Positions 14,716 through 21,412 of a stretch of 21,412 nt of DNA are shown piece after piece. The notes below the pieces were generated by a model. The model saw nothing but the letters and a program-made list of their open reading frames with translations. It ran no database searches and was not told where the DNA came from. The DNA is taken from contig JAEYXN010000053.1 of NCBI GenBank assembly GCA_023431285.1, forward strand, positions 1 through 21,412, given 5' to 3'. Numbering within the stretch: position 1 is the stretch's first letter; each line of letters starts with the position of its first letter. The position numbers and the translations under genes are program-made. This stretch comes from Bacteroidota bacterium. GTDB taxonomy: Bacteria; Bacteroidota; Bacteroidia; Cytophagales; Cyclobacteriaceae.

Positions 14716-15363
14716 ATGGAGCATTCCGTCACGTTTTCATTCGAGGGCCGATTCTTCACAAGTGGCAACCTCGCAACCGCCAGCCAAATCTGGTTTGCGT
14801 TTCACGGGTATGGGCAACTGGCCTCTTCGTTCGTGAAGAAATTCAGCGGTCTCGCAGAACGTAACGCATACATCATCGTCCCGGAAGCACTTTCCCGATT
14901 CTACCTTGAAGACACCACGTCACGAATGCGCACGGGTAACACTCGTGTTGGCGCAAGCTGGATGACCCGCGAAGACCGTCTCAGAGATATCGACAACTAC
15001 CTCCGATTCCTGAACACCATTTACAGGTCTCTCAATCTTCCAAAGGACATTCCTGTCACAATTTGTGGATTCAGCCAGGGTGCAGCGACTGCCACACGGT
15101 GGGCGATTGATGGTGAGGTGGATTTTCAACGATTAATTCTCTGGGCAGGAATCTTTCCCCCTGATGTGAATTTCGATAAGGGTCGTGGAATTCTGAAAGA
15201 CAAAGAGACCATTGTTGTTTTCGGTGACAAGGATCCGTTCATTAATGATGAGCGATTCGCTGAGATGAAAGTTATCTCAGCCAACCTTGGAATCACACCT
15301 TCGATCGTGAAGTTTGATGGAGAGCATTCCATCGACGAAAAGACTTTACTGAAATTTCTTTGA
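14716..15363 (+). CDS. Alpha/beta hydrolase (phospholipase/carboxylesterase type)
   Basis: A 215-aa serine esterase of the phospholipase/carboxylesterase family, cytoplasmic (no signal peptide). The catalytic triad is visible as Ser120 in GFSQGA, Asp173 in FGDKDPF and His204 in GEHS. The oxyanion-side motif FHGYGQ is near residue 29. Natural substrates are short acyl or lysophospholipid esters in the family; the exact one cannot be told. The ATG comes seven bases after the preceding terminator, leaving almost no room for a separate promoter or leader, so it is probably transcribed by readthrough or from an initiation point inside the terminator region. Its TGA directly abuts the convergent SDR gene's stop. 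Confidence 0.85.
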   Translation: MEHSVTFSFEGRFFTSGNLATASQIWFAFHGYGQLASSFVKKFSGLAERNAYIIVPEALSRFYLEDTTSRMRTGNTRVGASWMTREDRLRDIDNYLRFLNTIYRSLNLPKDIPVTICGFSQGAATATRWAIDGEVDFQRLILWAGIFPPDVNFDKGRGILKDKETIVVFGDKDPFINDERFAEMKVISANLGITPSIVKFDGEHSIDEKTLLKFL

Positions 15364-16122
15364 TCAGCTTTTCCTGTTGACAACCGTGGCGCTGGCCTGT
15401 GCCGTAGGAAATACCGTAATATCAGCGAGCACTACATGAGACGGAGCTCTCAGCGTATAAAGGATGATATCCGCGATGTCCTCTCCCTTTAGAGGATCGA
15501 TCCCCTGGTAAACAAGGGACGCCCTGGCCGAGTCGCCTTTAAACCGAACAATGGAAAATTCTGTTTCGACAAGTCCGGGATTGATTGAGGTGACCTTGAT
15601 ACCGAAAGGATTCAGATCAAAGCGCATCCCTTTGGTGATGGCGTCAACACCGAATTTACTGGCGCAGTAAACATTGCCCTGTGGATATACTTCCTTACCA
15701 GCAATGGAACCGATATTGATAATGTGGCCCGACTTCCGTCTTACCATTGCAGGAATGACTTCGTTGCTCACGTAGAGCAATCCCTTCACGTTGATATCAA
15801 TCATCGCGTCCCAGTCGTCAATACTCCCTCTTTGAATTGGATCCAGACCGTGAGCGTTACCCGCATTGTTGATGAGCACGTCTATGTCCTTCCAATCCTC
15901 AGGAAGGCTTTCGAACTGCTCCTTTACCAAAGCTTTGTCGCGCACATCAAAGGTCAATGTATGGACACGGCTGGTGGAGGATAATTCTTTCTTAAGGGCA
16001 TCGAGTCGATCCTGGCGTCGACCTGTGATAATCAGATCGAAGTCATTTTCTGCCAGCAGCCTTGCCGTTGCTTCACCGATTCCTGAAGTAGCCCCTGTAA
16101 TGCAAGCAATGCGACGCCCCAT
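15364..16122 (-). CDS. SDR-family NAD(P)-dependent oxidoreductase (YdfG-like)
   Basis: A 252-aa classical short-chain dehydrogenase. It has the cofactor loop TGATSGIG (9-16), NNAG (85-88), and the catalytic Asn111, Ser139, Tyr152 and Lys156 (YCASK). The ITGRR stretch after beta-2 favours NADP(H). The C-terminal EDIADIILYTLRAPSHVVLADITVFPT segment is characteristic of the YdfG type, enzymes acting on 3-hydroxy acids such as serine and 3-hydroxypropionate. It lies 10 bases downstream of porT on the same strand and is probably the last gene of the ompA-ubiE-porT transcript. Its stop codon abuts that of the convergent hydrolase gene, with no terminator between. Confidence 0.9.
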   Translation of the reverse strand: MGRRIACITGATSGIGEATARLLAENDFDLIITGRRQDRLDALKKELSSTSRVHTLTFDVRDKALVKEQFESLPEDWKDIDVLINNAGNAHGLDPIQRGSIDDWDAMIDINVKGLLYVSNEVIPAMVRRKSGHIINIGSIAGKEVYPQGNVYCASKFGVDAITKGMRFDLNPFGIKVTSINPGLVETEFSIVRFKGDSARASLVYQGIDPLKGEDIADIILYTLRAPSHVVLADITVFPTAQASATVVNRKS

Positions 16123-16132
16123 AAATTTACGG

Positions 16133-16873
16133 TTATTGGAAGAGGAAGTAGATCGTGACGGTGTTTGTATTCACGCGTCTGAGTGGTTGCCCGAACGGAT
16201 TATTCCTGTCTTCCAGAATATCCATGATTCCCCGCGAGAACCGTATCTCTGGAGAGAACTTAAACAGCGGGTAATACAGGTCGAATCCGAAGCCGGCTTC
16301 AAGATGAAGATTCGAACCTTTCACTTCAAGAGACTGAGAGTTCTCCAGTTCTTTCTGACCGGAAGCCTGAATAGCAGGTTTGACTCCTCCTATCATATAC
16401 ATCCGCACATTGCCTCTTCTTTCAGACTTGTACTTCAGCAACAGGGGAAACTCGACCATTGTTGTTTCCACCAGTCTCTTTTCAGTGGGAGAATTATCCG
16501 TATACCGGTAATTCACTTCATGCTCATAGAACCCGACTTTGGGTGTGAGTCGAAGATCAAGAACATCGTTCAGTTTATAGTTCACAATGAACCCAAGGGA
16601 AAAACCCTGCTTCCATCTTGGGATTACAGAATGCAATGAATCAAATTTGTTTGGATCCGCGAAAGAATCCGCATACTTAAGCTGGTAGGTGCTCGAATGC
16701 AGGCCGATGAGAAAACCATAGGTGAGTTTCCGTTCGTCGTAATTCGGATTGTTCTTCTCTGCCCATCTCCTTTTCTGAGCTTCTGCGCTGAATGCAGAGA
16801 GCAGGAGCAGCGCAATGATCAGGACTTTTCTCCGGTGTAGATCGAGCTGATTCCGAAAGTGAGTGTCGTGCAT
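16133..16873 (-). CDS. porT: PorT-family outer-membrane protein of the type IX secretion system
   Basis: A 246-aa secreted protein: signal peptide with hydrophobic core VLIIALLLLSAFSAEAQ (about residues 17-33), then a beta-barrel-like protein with alternating patterns (LTYGFLIGLHSSTYQL, GFSLGFIVNYKLNDVLDLRL, TVTIYFLFQ at the C terminus). PorT/SprT is an outer-membrane barrel required for type IX protein secretion and gliding in Bacteroidota. Placement directly after ubiE is a conserved arrangement in this phylum and supports the call. The only plausible ATG (16873) overlaps the end of ubiE by 55 bases in another frame; there is no in-frame ATG, GTG or TTG closer to the signal peptide, so the overlap is probably real. 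Confidence 0.75.
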   Translation of the reverse strand: MHDTHFRNQLDLHRRKVLIIALLLLSAFSAEAQKRRWAEKNNPNYDERKLTYGFLIGLHSSTYQLKYADSFADPNKFDSLHSVIPRWKQGFSLGFIVNYKLNDVLDLRLTPKVGFYEHEVNYRYTDNSPTEKRLVETTMVEFPLLLKYKSERRGNVRMYMIGGVKPAIQASGQKELENSQSLEVKGSNLHLEAGFGFDLYYPLFKFSPEIRFSRGIMDILEDRNNPFGQPLRRVNTNTVTIYFLFQ

Positions 16874-17544
16874 TGCGATTGTTTAAATCCTATAGTTTCC
16901 AGTATACGAATAAAATCCGCGCCGTCGGGAAAAGCTTCGACCGATTCCGGCAGATACGTGTACGCTGATTTATCACTCGATATGGCACCTCCGATTTTTG
17001 GAAGGACCATCTTGAAATAAAAGTTGTATGCCTGCTTCATCGGAAACGCGCGAGGTCGGGAGAACTCAAGTACAACGAGCTTCCCTCCTGGCTTTAATAC
17101 GCGATAAATTTCGCGTAGTCCTTTCTCCAGGTTTTCGAAGTTACGCACACCAAAGGCAACGGTCACCGCATCGAATTTATTTTCCTCGAAAGGCAGATTT
17201 TCAGAGTCCCCCTTTAAAAGCTCTATCTTATCAGTTAATCCGCGCTCTGCAAGTTTCTTCTTCCCGACTTCGAGCATGCCCTCCGAGATGTCCACCCCGA
17301 ATATCTTGTCGGGTTTCAGGTCCAGCGCCTGAAGTGCGAAATCTCCCGTCCCGGTGGCTACATCCAGCAGAAGCTTGGGAGACGAAGAGCGGAGCAGATT
17401 GATCGCTTTCTTTCGCCATGCTTTATCGATTCCAAGGCTCAGAAAATGGTTTAGAAAGTCGTACCGGTGGCTGATGTTATCAAACATGCGGGCCACCTGC
17501 TCTTTCTTGCCTGAAGTCTCGTCTTTATATGGAAGTACTGCCAT
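16819..17544 (-). CDS. ubiE: Demethylmenaquinone methyltransferase (UbiE/MenG)
   Basis: A 241-aa class I SAM methyltransferase that makes menaquinone from demethylmenaquinone, the last step of the pathway in Bacteroidota. The family signatures are present: MFDNISHRYDFLNHFLSLGI (20-39), SAM motif DVATGTGD (61-68), AFGVRNFENLEKGLREIYRV and KPGGKLVVLEFSRP. Length and start (MAVLPYK) are typical. The 3' end overlaps porT by 55 bases, and the start lies 75 bases after the ompA-like stop. A near-consensus TAACTTCG sits in that gap, but no matching -33 element was found. Confidence 0.95.
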   Translation of the reverse strand: MAVLPYKDETSGKKEQVARMFDNISHRYDFLNHFLSLGIDKAWRKKAINLLRSSSPKLLLDVATGTGDFALQALDLKPDKIFGVDISEGMLEVGKKKLAERGLTDKIELLKGDSENLPFEENKFDAVTVAFGVRNFENLEKGLREIYRVLKPGGKLVVLEFSRPRAFPMKQAYNFYFKMVLPKIGGAISSDKSAYTYLPESVEAFPDGADFIRILETIGFKQSQCTTLTFGISSIYTGEKS

Positions 17545-17619
17545 TCGTCTTGTCTATCGTAAAAACAAGCCCGAAGTTAGGTGGTTTGAATCTGGAAAAG
17601 AAATTTCCCTGCAAGCATG

Positions 17620-19686
17620 CTATTTAGACAGCACTTTGAACTCTACGCGGCGGTTCAGCTCGCGGCCGTCCTGCTCATCATCGTTGCTTACCAGCGGCCG
17701 TGTTTTGCCGTAACCCACCGCTTTGACACGACGCGCATCAATTCCTTTCTTGGTAAGGAAATCCTTCACTGCCTCAGCCCTGCGGCGCGACAGGAACATA
17801 TTATATGCCTTGGTACCGATAGCGTCGGTGTGCCCTCCGATCTCAACCGTGATGTTGCTATTCTCGCGAAGCATCGCCTCAAGTTTGTTAAGCTCGGTAT
17901 AGGATTCAGTCTTGAAGCTCCACTTGTCGAAGTCGAAGTAAATATTGCGCAGCACGCCGGTCACATTGACTGCGAGCTTCCGCATTTCCACAGTTCGTGT
18001 TAACGGACTGGATGCCTCTCCTGCGCCGGGTATACGTACCGTTAGATTCTGGAATGCATATCCTTCTTTTTCGACCGATAATCTGTAATCTTTTGCAGTC
18101 TTGCTGTTGATCGTGAATTCATAGGTGCCACCACCCGTAGAATTTACTCCGACAATAACATTGTCACGCGCGCCAACGAGACGAATCTTCGCATCCATCG
18201 GTGAGCGATCCTGCGCATCGACAACTGATACGATGTATTTCAGTGGTCCTGCCTCAGGCTGTTTTACCACCGGATCTTTTTGGCCATCTGGTACCTCCGG
18301 CACACTCACGACCGCAGTAGTTGTATCCACAGGGGGCTTCGTAGTCGCCACAGGGGTAGTGATATTGTCCAACCCTTCAGGTATGGTGATCATATAGATA
18401 TCAGTGTATCCCATACCATCTTCGCGTACTGAACTGTAATAAGCGCGCTTCGCATCGTTGGTCGAAACAAAGTAAATGTCGTCGTCGGGAGTGTTGATCG
18501 GGTATCCAAGATTTATTGGATCAGACCATTCGTTGGTGACAGGATCGAATATGGTTTTGAAAACATCGAATCCTCCCATTCCTTTTCTTCCTTTGCTGCT
18601 GAAATAAAGTGTAACACCGTCGTAAGCAATAAAGGGTCCGTCCTCATCCATATCGGAATTGATCTTCGGACCAAGGTTCCGAACGTTGGACCAATGGCCT
18701 TTGCTATCCTTTGTAGCCCGGTAAAGGTCAAGTCCTCCGTATCCTCCGGGGCGATTACTGGAGAAGATCAGAACTGACTCATCTTTGGAGATGGTAACTG
18801 ACTTCTCTTCAAAGCTGGAGTTAATAATTCCGGGAAGGGGCTCCGGTACAGTCCATCCGTTTGACGTATTCTTGGTGAAATAAAGATCGCCGTTGCCTTC
18901 GTCTGTAAATAGGAACAACGTGTTACCATCCGCCGAAAGCGCTGAATTCGAGTTGTGAAAAGGTGTGTTTACAGGGGGGCCGATGTTCTTGGCTGGCTCC
19001 CAACTGCCTCCGACTTTCCGGGCGATAAAGATATCCTCCCAGGGTTTGTTGTCTTCATACACGTTCTCGTTCATGTTTCCATCACGTCTTCGGGTGGTAA
19101 ACACAATTTCGTCTTCGGCTTCATTCAACACCGGGGCATAATCTTCAAATTCGGAGTTGATCTCCCTTCCGATGTTAACAATTGAGAAGTTCTGTGGACT
19201 GGATACAAGCTCAAGACCGTTCTCACATTCAAAAATGGCACGGTCAACCTGAGCCATCTCTATCTTATCCTTGCCCTGGTAACTGCTTCTTTTCTCCAGC
19301 TTCTGCTTGTACAGATTATAATACTGCAGGGCTTTCTGAAATTCAAATCCGTATTGAAACCCTTTCCCAATCCAATATTCCAGATCAAAGCGGTAGGCCG
19401 GATCCTGTCTGTAGACACGAAGAAAATACTTTGTGGCAGCATGTTTATTGATTGTAATCAGGTGCATGTGCCCTGCCTCATAGTTAGCTCTGAGGAACGT
19501 AGTGTCGAGATCTGCAGCTGTCACGAGTTGTTCGAGAGCAATCTCCATCGCTTTCGTCTCGGCGAGGATAAGCTCAACCTGTTCGTAGTATTGCCGTGCT
19601 AATTCCTTGGGATCTTGTTGTCCGAAAGCGGGTTTTAAAAGCACAAACAAAGTCAAAAAAATCAGTACTCGACGGATACTGGACAT
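17620..19686 (-). CDS. OmpA-family protein with PorE-like architecture
   Basis: A 688-aa exported protein with a signal peptide (about 1-23, LKPAFGQ). Domains in order: TPR-like helices about 25-155, a PD40/WD40-like propeller about 165-430, a Pro/Thr/Val-rich linker about 440-480, a carboxypeptidase-regulatory-like beta domain about 485-565, and an OmpA peptidoglycan-binding domain about 580-688 (IYFDFDKWSF, IGGHTDAIGT, LSRRRAEAVKDFL, NRRVEF). I count five propeller blades, each with an FSSN/FTTR-like strand. This order matches PorE of the type IX secretion system, which ties the outer-membrane complex to peptidoglycan. Bacteroidota carry many paralogs of this architecture, so the PorE identity is likely but not proven; ubiE and porT downstream strengthen it. 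No lipobox Cys is seen at the signal peptide end. Confidence 0.85.
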   Translation of the reverse strand: MSSIRRVLIFLTLFVLLKPAFGQQDPKELARQYYEQVELILAETKAMEIALEQLVTAADLDTTFLRANYEAGHMHLITINKHAATKYFLRVYRQDPAYRFDLEYWIGKGFQYGFEFQKALQYYNLYKQKLEKRSSYQGKDKIEMAQVDRAIFECENGLELVSSPQNFSIVNIGREINSEFEDYAPVLNEAEDEIVFTTRRRDGNMNENVYEDNKPWEDIFIARKVGGSWEPAKNIGPPVNTPFHNSNSALSADGNTLFLFTDEGNGDLYFTKNTSNGWTVPEPLPGIINSSFEEKSVTISKDESVLIFSSNRPGGYGGLDLYRATKDSKGHWSNVRNLGPKINSDMDEDGPFIAYDGVTLYFSSKGRKGMGGFDVFKTIFDPVTNEWSDPINLGYPINTPDDDIYFVSTNDAKRAYYSSVREDGMGYTDIYMITIPEGLDNITTPVATTKPPVDTTTAVVSVPEVPDGQKDPVVKQPEAGPLKYIVSVVDAQDRSPMDAKIRLVGARDNVIVGVNSTGGGTYEFTINSKTAKDYRLSVEKEGYAFQNLTVRIPGAGEASSPLTRTVEMRKLAVNVTGVLRNIYFDFDKWSFKTESYTELNKLEAMLRENSNITVEIGGHTDAIGTKAYNMFLSRRRAEAVKDFLTKKGIDARRVKAVGYGKTRPLVSNDDEQDGRELNRRVEFKVLSK

Positions 19687-19838
19687 TGCTTAAAAAATTT
19701 TACTAAAGGTATGTATAAATCAATGTCAATATAAACATAAAATCGGGAAAAGCGTGGACTATAATACACAAAAGAACCTTCATAAATCACTCGGTTCTTA
19801 CATTCTTACTAATTTGCCCTTCAATTATTACTTTAAGG

Positions 19839-20456
19839 ATGGAAGTAACCTCAGCTGAATTTATATCGAGCTACGCCGATGTAAGAAAATGTCCCGAACC
19901 GGATAAGCCCGAGTTCGCATTCATCGGTCGTTCCAACGTGGGCAAGTCGTCTCTGATCAACATGATTACGAACTCGCGTCATCTCGCCAAGACTTCGGCG
20001 AAGCCTGGGAAGACGCAGACGATTAATCACTTTCTGATCAATAAGAGCTGGTATCTGGTCGATCTTCCGGGATATGGTTACGCATCGGTGAGTAAGAGCA
20101 TCCGTGAAAACTTTGGCAAGATCATCGAAGACTATGTGCTTCAAAGGCCTAACCTCGCGTGTCTTTTTGTGTTGGTGGATGCACGGCTCGAACCGCAGAA
20201 GAACGATATGAGCTTTATAGAATGGGCTGGCGGAAAAGGAATTCCAATTGCTTTATTGTTCACGAAAGCTGACAAGCTCACCAAGAATGAGTTGAAGAAA
20301 AATATCGCTCACTACAGCAGGATCCTTTCTACTCAATGGGAAGAGCTTCCGCCATTGGTTATCACCTCGGCTGAAACAAGAGCGGGAAAAGAGGATATCC
20401 TGGACTTTATTGAAGAAGCCATCGGGAATTACGAAAGATCAAAGGAGGATAGTTAA
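19839..20456 (+). CDS. engB: Ribosome-biogenesis GTPase YihA/YsxC/EngB
   Basis: A 205-aa TRAFAC-class GTPase needed for large-subunit assembly. All G motifs are present: G1 GRSNVGKSS (30-38), G2 GKTQT (57-61), G3 DLPGYG (75-80), G4 TKAD (142-145) and G5 TSAET (176 onward). Length and the N-terminal VTSAEFISS are typical. It is transcribed divergently from the OmpA-like gene across a 152-base gap in which no consensus promoter is clear; AT-rich sequence near 19826-19836 (TACTTTAAGG) is only a weak resemblance. The DUF5606-type gene follows with its own promoter. Confidence 0.96.
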   Translation: MEVTSAEFISSYADVRKCPEPDKPEFAFIGRSNVGKSSLINMITNSRHLAKTSAKPGKTQTINHFLINKSWYLVDLPGYGYASVSKSIRENFGKIIEDYVLQRPNLACLFVLVDARLEPQKNDMSFIEWAGGKGIPIALLFTKADKLTKNELKKNIAHYSRILSTQWEELPPLVITSAETRAGKEDILDFIEEAIGNYERSKEDS

Positions 20457-20474
20457 CCAATGAGACACGCACGC

Positions 20475-20506
20475 TTTGAAGTTCGAGCTTGTTTTATTTA
20501 GCTTTG
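20475..20506 (+). promoter_or_regulatory. Consensus Bacteroidota promoter of the DUF5606-type gene
   Basis: TTTG (20475-20478), 20 bases, then TAGCTTTG (20499-20506), 37 bases before the ATG at 20544. It matches TTTG-N20-TAnnTTTG in every fixed position, so the gene can be transcribed apart from engB. Confidence 0.7.
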
Positions 20507-20543
20507 CCGCCTTTATGTTTCATCAGCAATAAATATTTAGCAT

Positions 20544-20978
20544 ATGACTTTAGCAGAAATAGCTACTATTACAGGTAAAGGAGGATTGTTCAGAGTTGTG
20601 GCACCAACAAAGTCGGGCGTAATTCTTGAGTCGCTTGACGAAGCAAAAACGAAAATGGTCGCCACTACCAGTCATCGCTTGTCTCTGCTGAATGAAATCT
20701 CGATCTACACAACCACCAAAGAAGGAACAGCAGCGCTCGGCGACGTCATCAAAAAGATTCATGCTGAATATGGTGATGATCCGGGAGTCGACGGGAACTC
20801 TGATAGCTCGGAGTTGAAAGCGTTTCTTAAGTCTATCCTGCCGGAATACGACGAAGACCGTGTATACGTCTCCGACATCAAGAAACTGGTGAAGTGGTAT
20901 GAGATCATGAGAAAGCACGCTCCGCAGATCTTCACTGAAGAGGAGAAAAAGACCGGTGACGAGCAAAAAGCTGACTAG
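20544..20978 (+). CDS. DUF5606-type conserved Bacteroidota protein
   Basis: A 144-aa cytoplasmic protein of unknown function, typical of Bacteroidota. It opens with a small beta-rich domain, MTLAEIATITGKGGLFRVV and SGVILESLDE, followed by a helical second half (ALGDVIKKIH, LKAFLKSILPEYDEDRVYVS) and a charged tail. There is no signal peptide or catalytic motif. It has its own consensus promoter 3' of engB. Its TAG shares bases with the convergent fbp stop (CTAG at 20975-20978). The family is recognised from the N-terminal pattern; no function can be assigned. Confidence 0.8.
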   Translation: MTLAEIATITGKGGLFRVVAPTKSGVILESLDEAKTKMVATTSHRLSLLNEISIYTTTKEGTAALGDVIKKIHAEYGDDPGVDGNSDSSELKAFLKSILPEYDEDRVYVSDIKKLVKWYEIMRKHAPQIFTEEEKKTGDEQKAD

Positions 20979-21412
20979 CGCTTCGTTGCCTTTTCGACCA
21001 TCCTTTTCGATCCGATAAACAGTGGGGTCCGCTGGTGTAAACGCTCCGGCTGAATTTCCAGAATTCTTTTCTCTCCATCTGAAGCAGATCCTCCGGCTTG
21101 TTCCACAAGGAATGCCAGCGCGTTGCATTCATACAAGAGTCTCAGTTTGCCTTGACGGTCTTTCTGAGTCGCGGGGTAAATGTAAATTCCGCCTTTGAGC
21201 AGATTCCGGTGAAAGTCGGCTACAAGCGATCCGATATATCGGGCCGTGTAATTGCTCGCCTTACAGAAACGGATGTAGTCCACAACGCCCGGGCTAAACG
21301 AATTCGACAACCCTTCATTGATCGAATAGATTCTGCCATCGTCTGGTATTCGCATATCAGGATGAGAAAGGAAATACTCTCCAAGGGTTGGCTCATAGGT
21401 AAAACCATTGAC
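20975..21412 (-). CDS. fbp: Class I fructose-1,6-bisphosphatase (5' end missing)
   Basis: C-terminal 145 residues of the gluconeogenic enzyme that hydrolyses fructose 1,6-bisphosphate to fructose 6-phosphate. The minus-strand frame is open to the window edge. Visible signatures are INEG, YTARYIGSLVADFHRNLLKG with the substrate-contacting Tyr and Arg, GGIYIYPAT, KLRLLYECNALAFLVEQAGG (catalytic/metal-side Glu in LLYE and the conserved Lys before it) and the terminal TPLFIGS. The whole enzyme is usually about 330-340 aa, so about 190 residues lie outside the window. Its stop overlaps that of the convergent DUF5606-type gene. Class I is clear from these motifs. Confidence 0.95.
   Translation of the reverse strand, partial: VNGFTYEPTLGEYFLSHPDMRIPDDGRIYSINEGLSNSFSPGVVDYIRFCKASNYTARYIGSLVADFHRNLLKGGIYIYPATQKDRQGKLRLLYECNALAFLVEQAGGSASDGEKRILEIQPERLHQRTPLFIGSKRMVEKATKR

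Noticed and set aside
15866..16639. 257-codon open frame on the plus strand
   Set aside because: It spans antisense to two well-supported minus-strand genes (SDR and PorT), and its translation has no recognisable family pattern.
17572..17579. TAACTTCG on the minus strand as a ubiE promoter
   Set aside because: It has one mismatch to TAnnTTTG and no TTG at 19-20 bases upstream; too weak to annotate.
19826..19838. TACTTTAAGG as the engB promoter
   Set aside because: It departs from the consensus at the last positions and has no spaced TTTG; it would also sit too close to the ATG.

Overview
The window reads as chromosomal DNA of a free-living Bacteroidota bacterium, most likely of the Cytophagales. 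The grounds are a PorT-type outer-membrane protein beside ubiE, an OmpA protein built like PorE of the type IX secretion system, a DUF5606-type protein, GAF/coiled-coil signalling proteins with the linker style common in this phylum, no clear Shine-Dalgarno sites, and several promoters matching the Bacteroidota pattern TTG/TTTG-N19..20-TAnnTTTG. No tRNA, rRNA, CRISPR array, insertion sequence or phage gene was seen.

Layout. (1) 1-925, minus: saccharopine dehydrogenase, cut by the window edge, with a promoter that implies a leaderless mRNA. (2) 926-1279: no gene. (3) 1280-14656, plus: a long signalling and effector cluster. It opens with a two-TM GAF/coiled-coil protein and a terminator. Then come cheR, a receiver-less cheB, a small membrane GAF protein, and a large sensor phosphatase (extracytoplasmic sensor-TM-HAMP-GAF-coil-PAS-PAS-SpoIIE/PP2C). 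That gene is broken by one in-frame TAG codon into 617- and 541-aa halves. Next are a SiaB-like kinase, a SiaC-like phosphoprotein with the conserved Thr68, a strong hairpin, a 1034-aa ABCG-like ABC exporter with an extra N-terminal region, a lipoprotein and a small secreted beta-rich protein. A clear intrinsic terminator ends the run at 14676-14709. (4) 14716-15363, plus: a serine hydrolase whose stop abuts the convergent stop of the next gene. (5) 19686-15364, minus: OmpA/PorE-like protein, ubiE, porT and an SDR oxidoreductase, probably co-transcribed. (6) 19839-20978, plus: engB and the DUF5606-type gene. (7) 20975-21412, minus: the C-terminal part of class I fructose-1,6-bisphosphatase, cut by the window edge.

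How the parts may work together. The central cluster looks like a Sia-type partner switch: a PP2C phosphatase opposing a SiaB kinase that phosphorylates SiaC. It lacks the diguanylate cyclase SiaD of the Pseudomonas system. In the place of SiaD stand an ABCG-like exporter and two exported proteins. CheR and CheB are present without any chemoreceptor, and the neighbouring GAF proteins carry coiled coils with glutamate pairs at heptad spacing, which could be their substrates. This wiring is inference from gene order and motifs. The families themselves are recognisable from the sequence.
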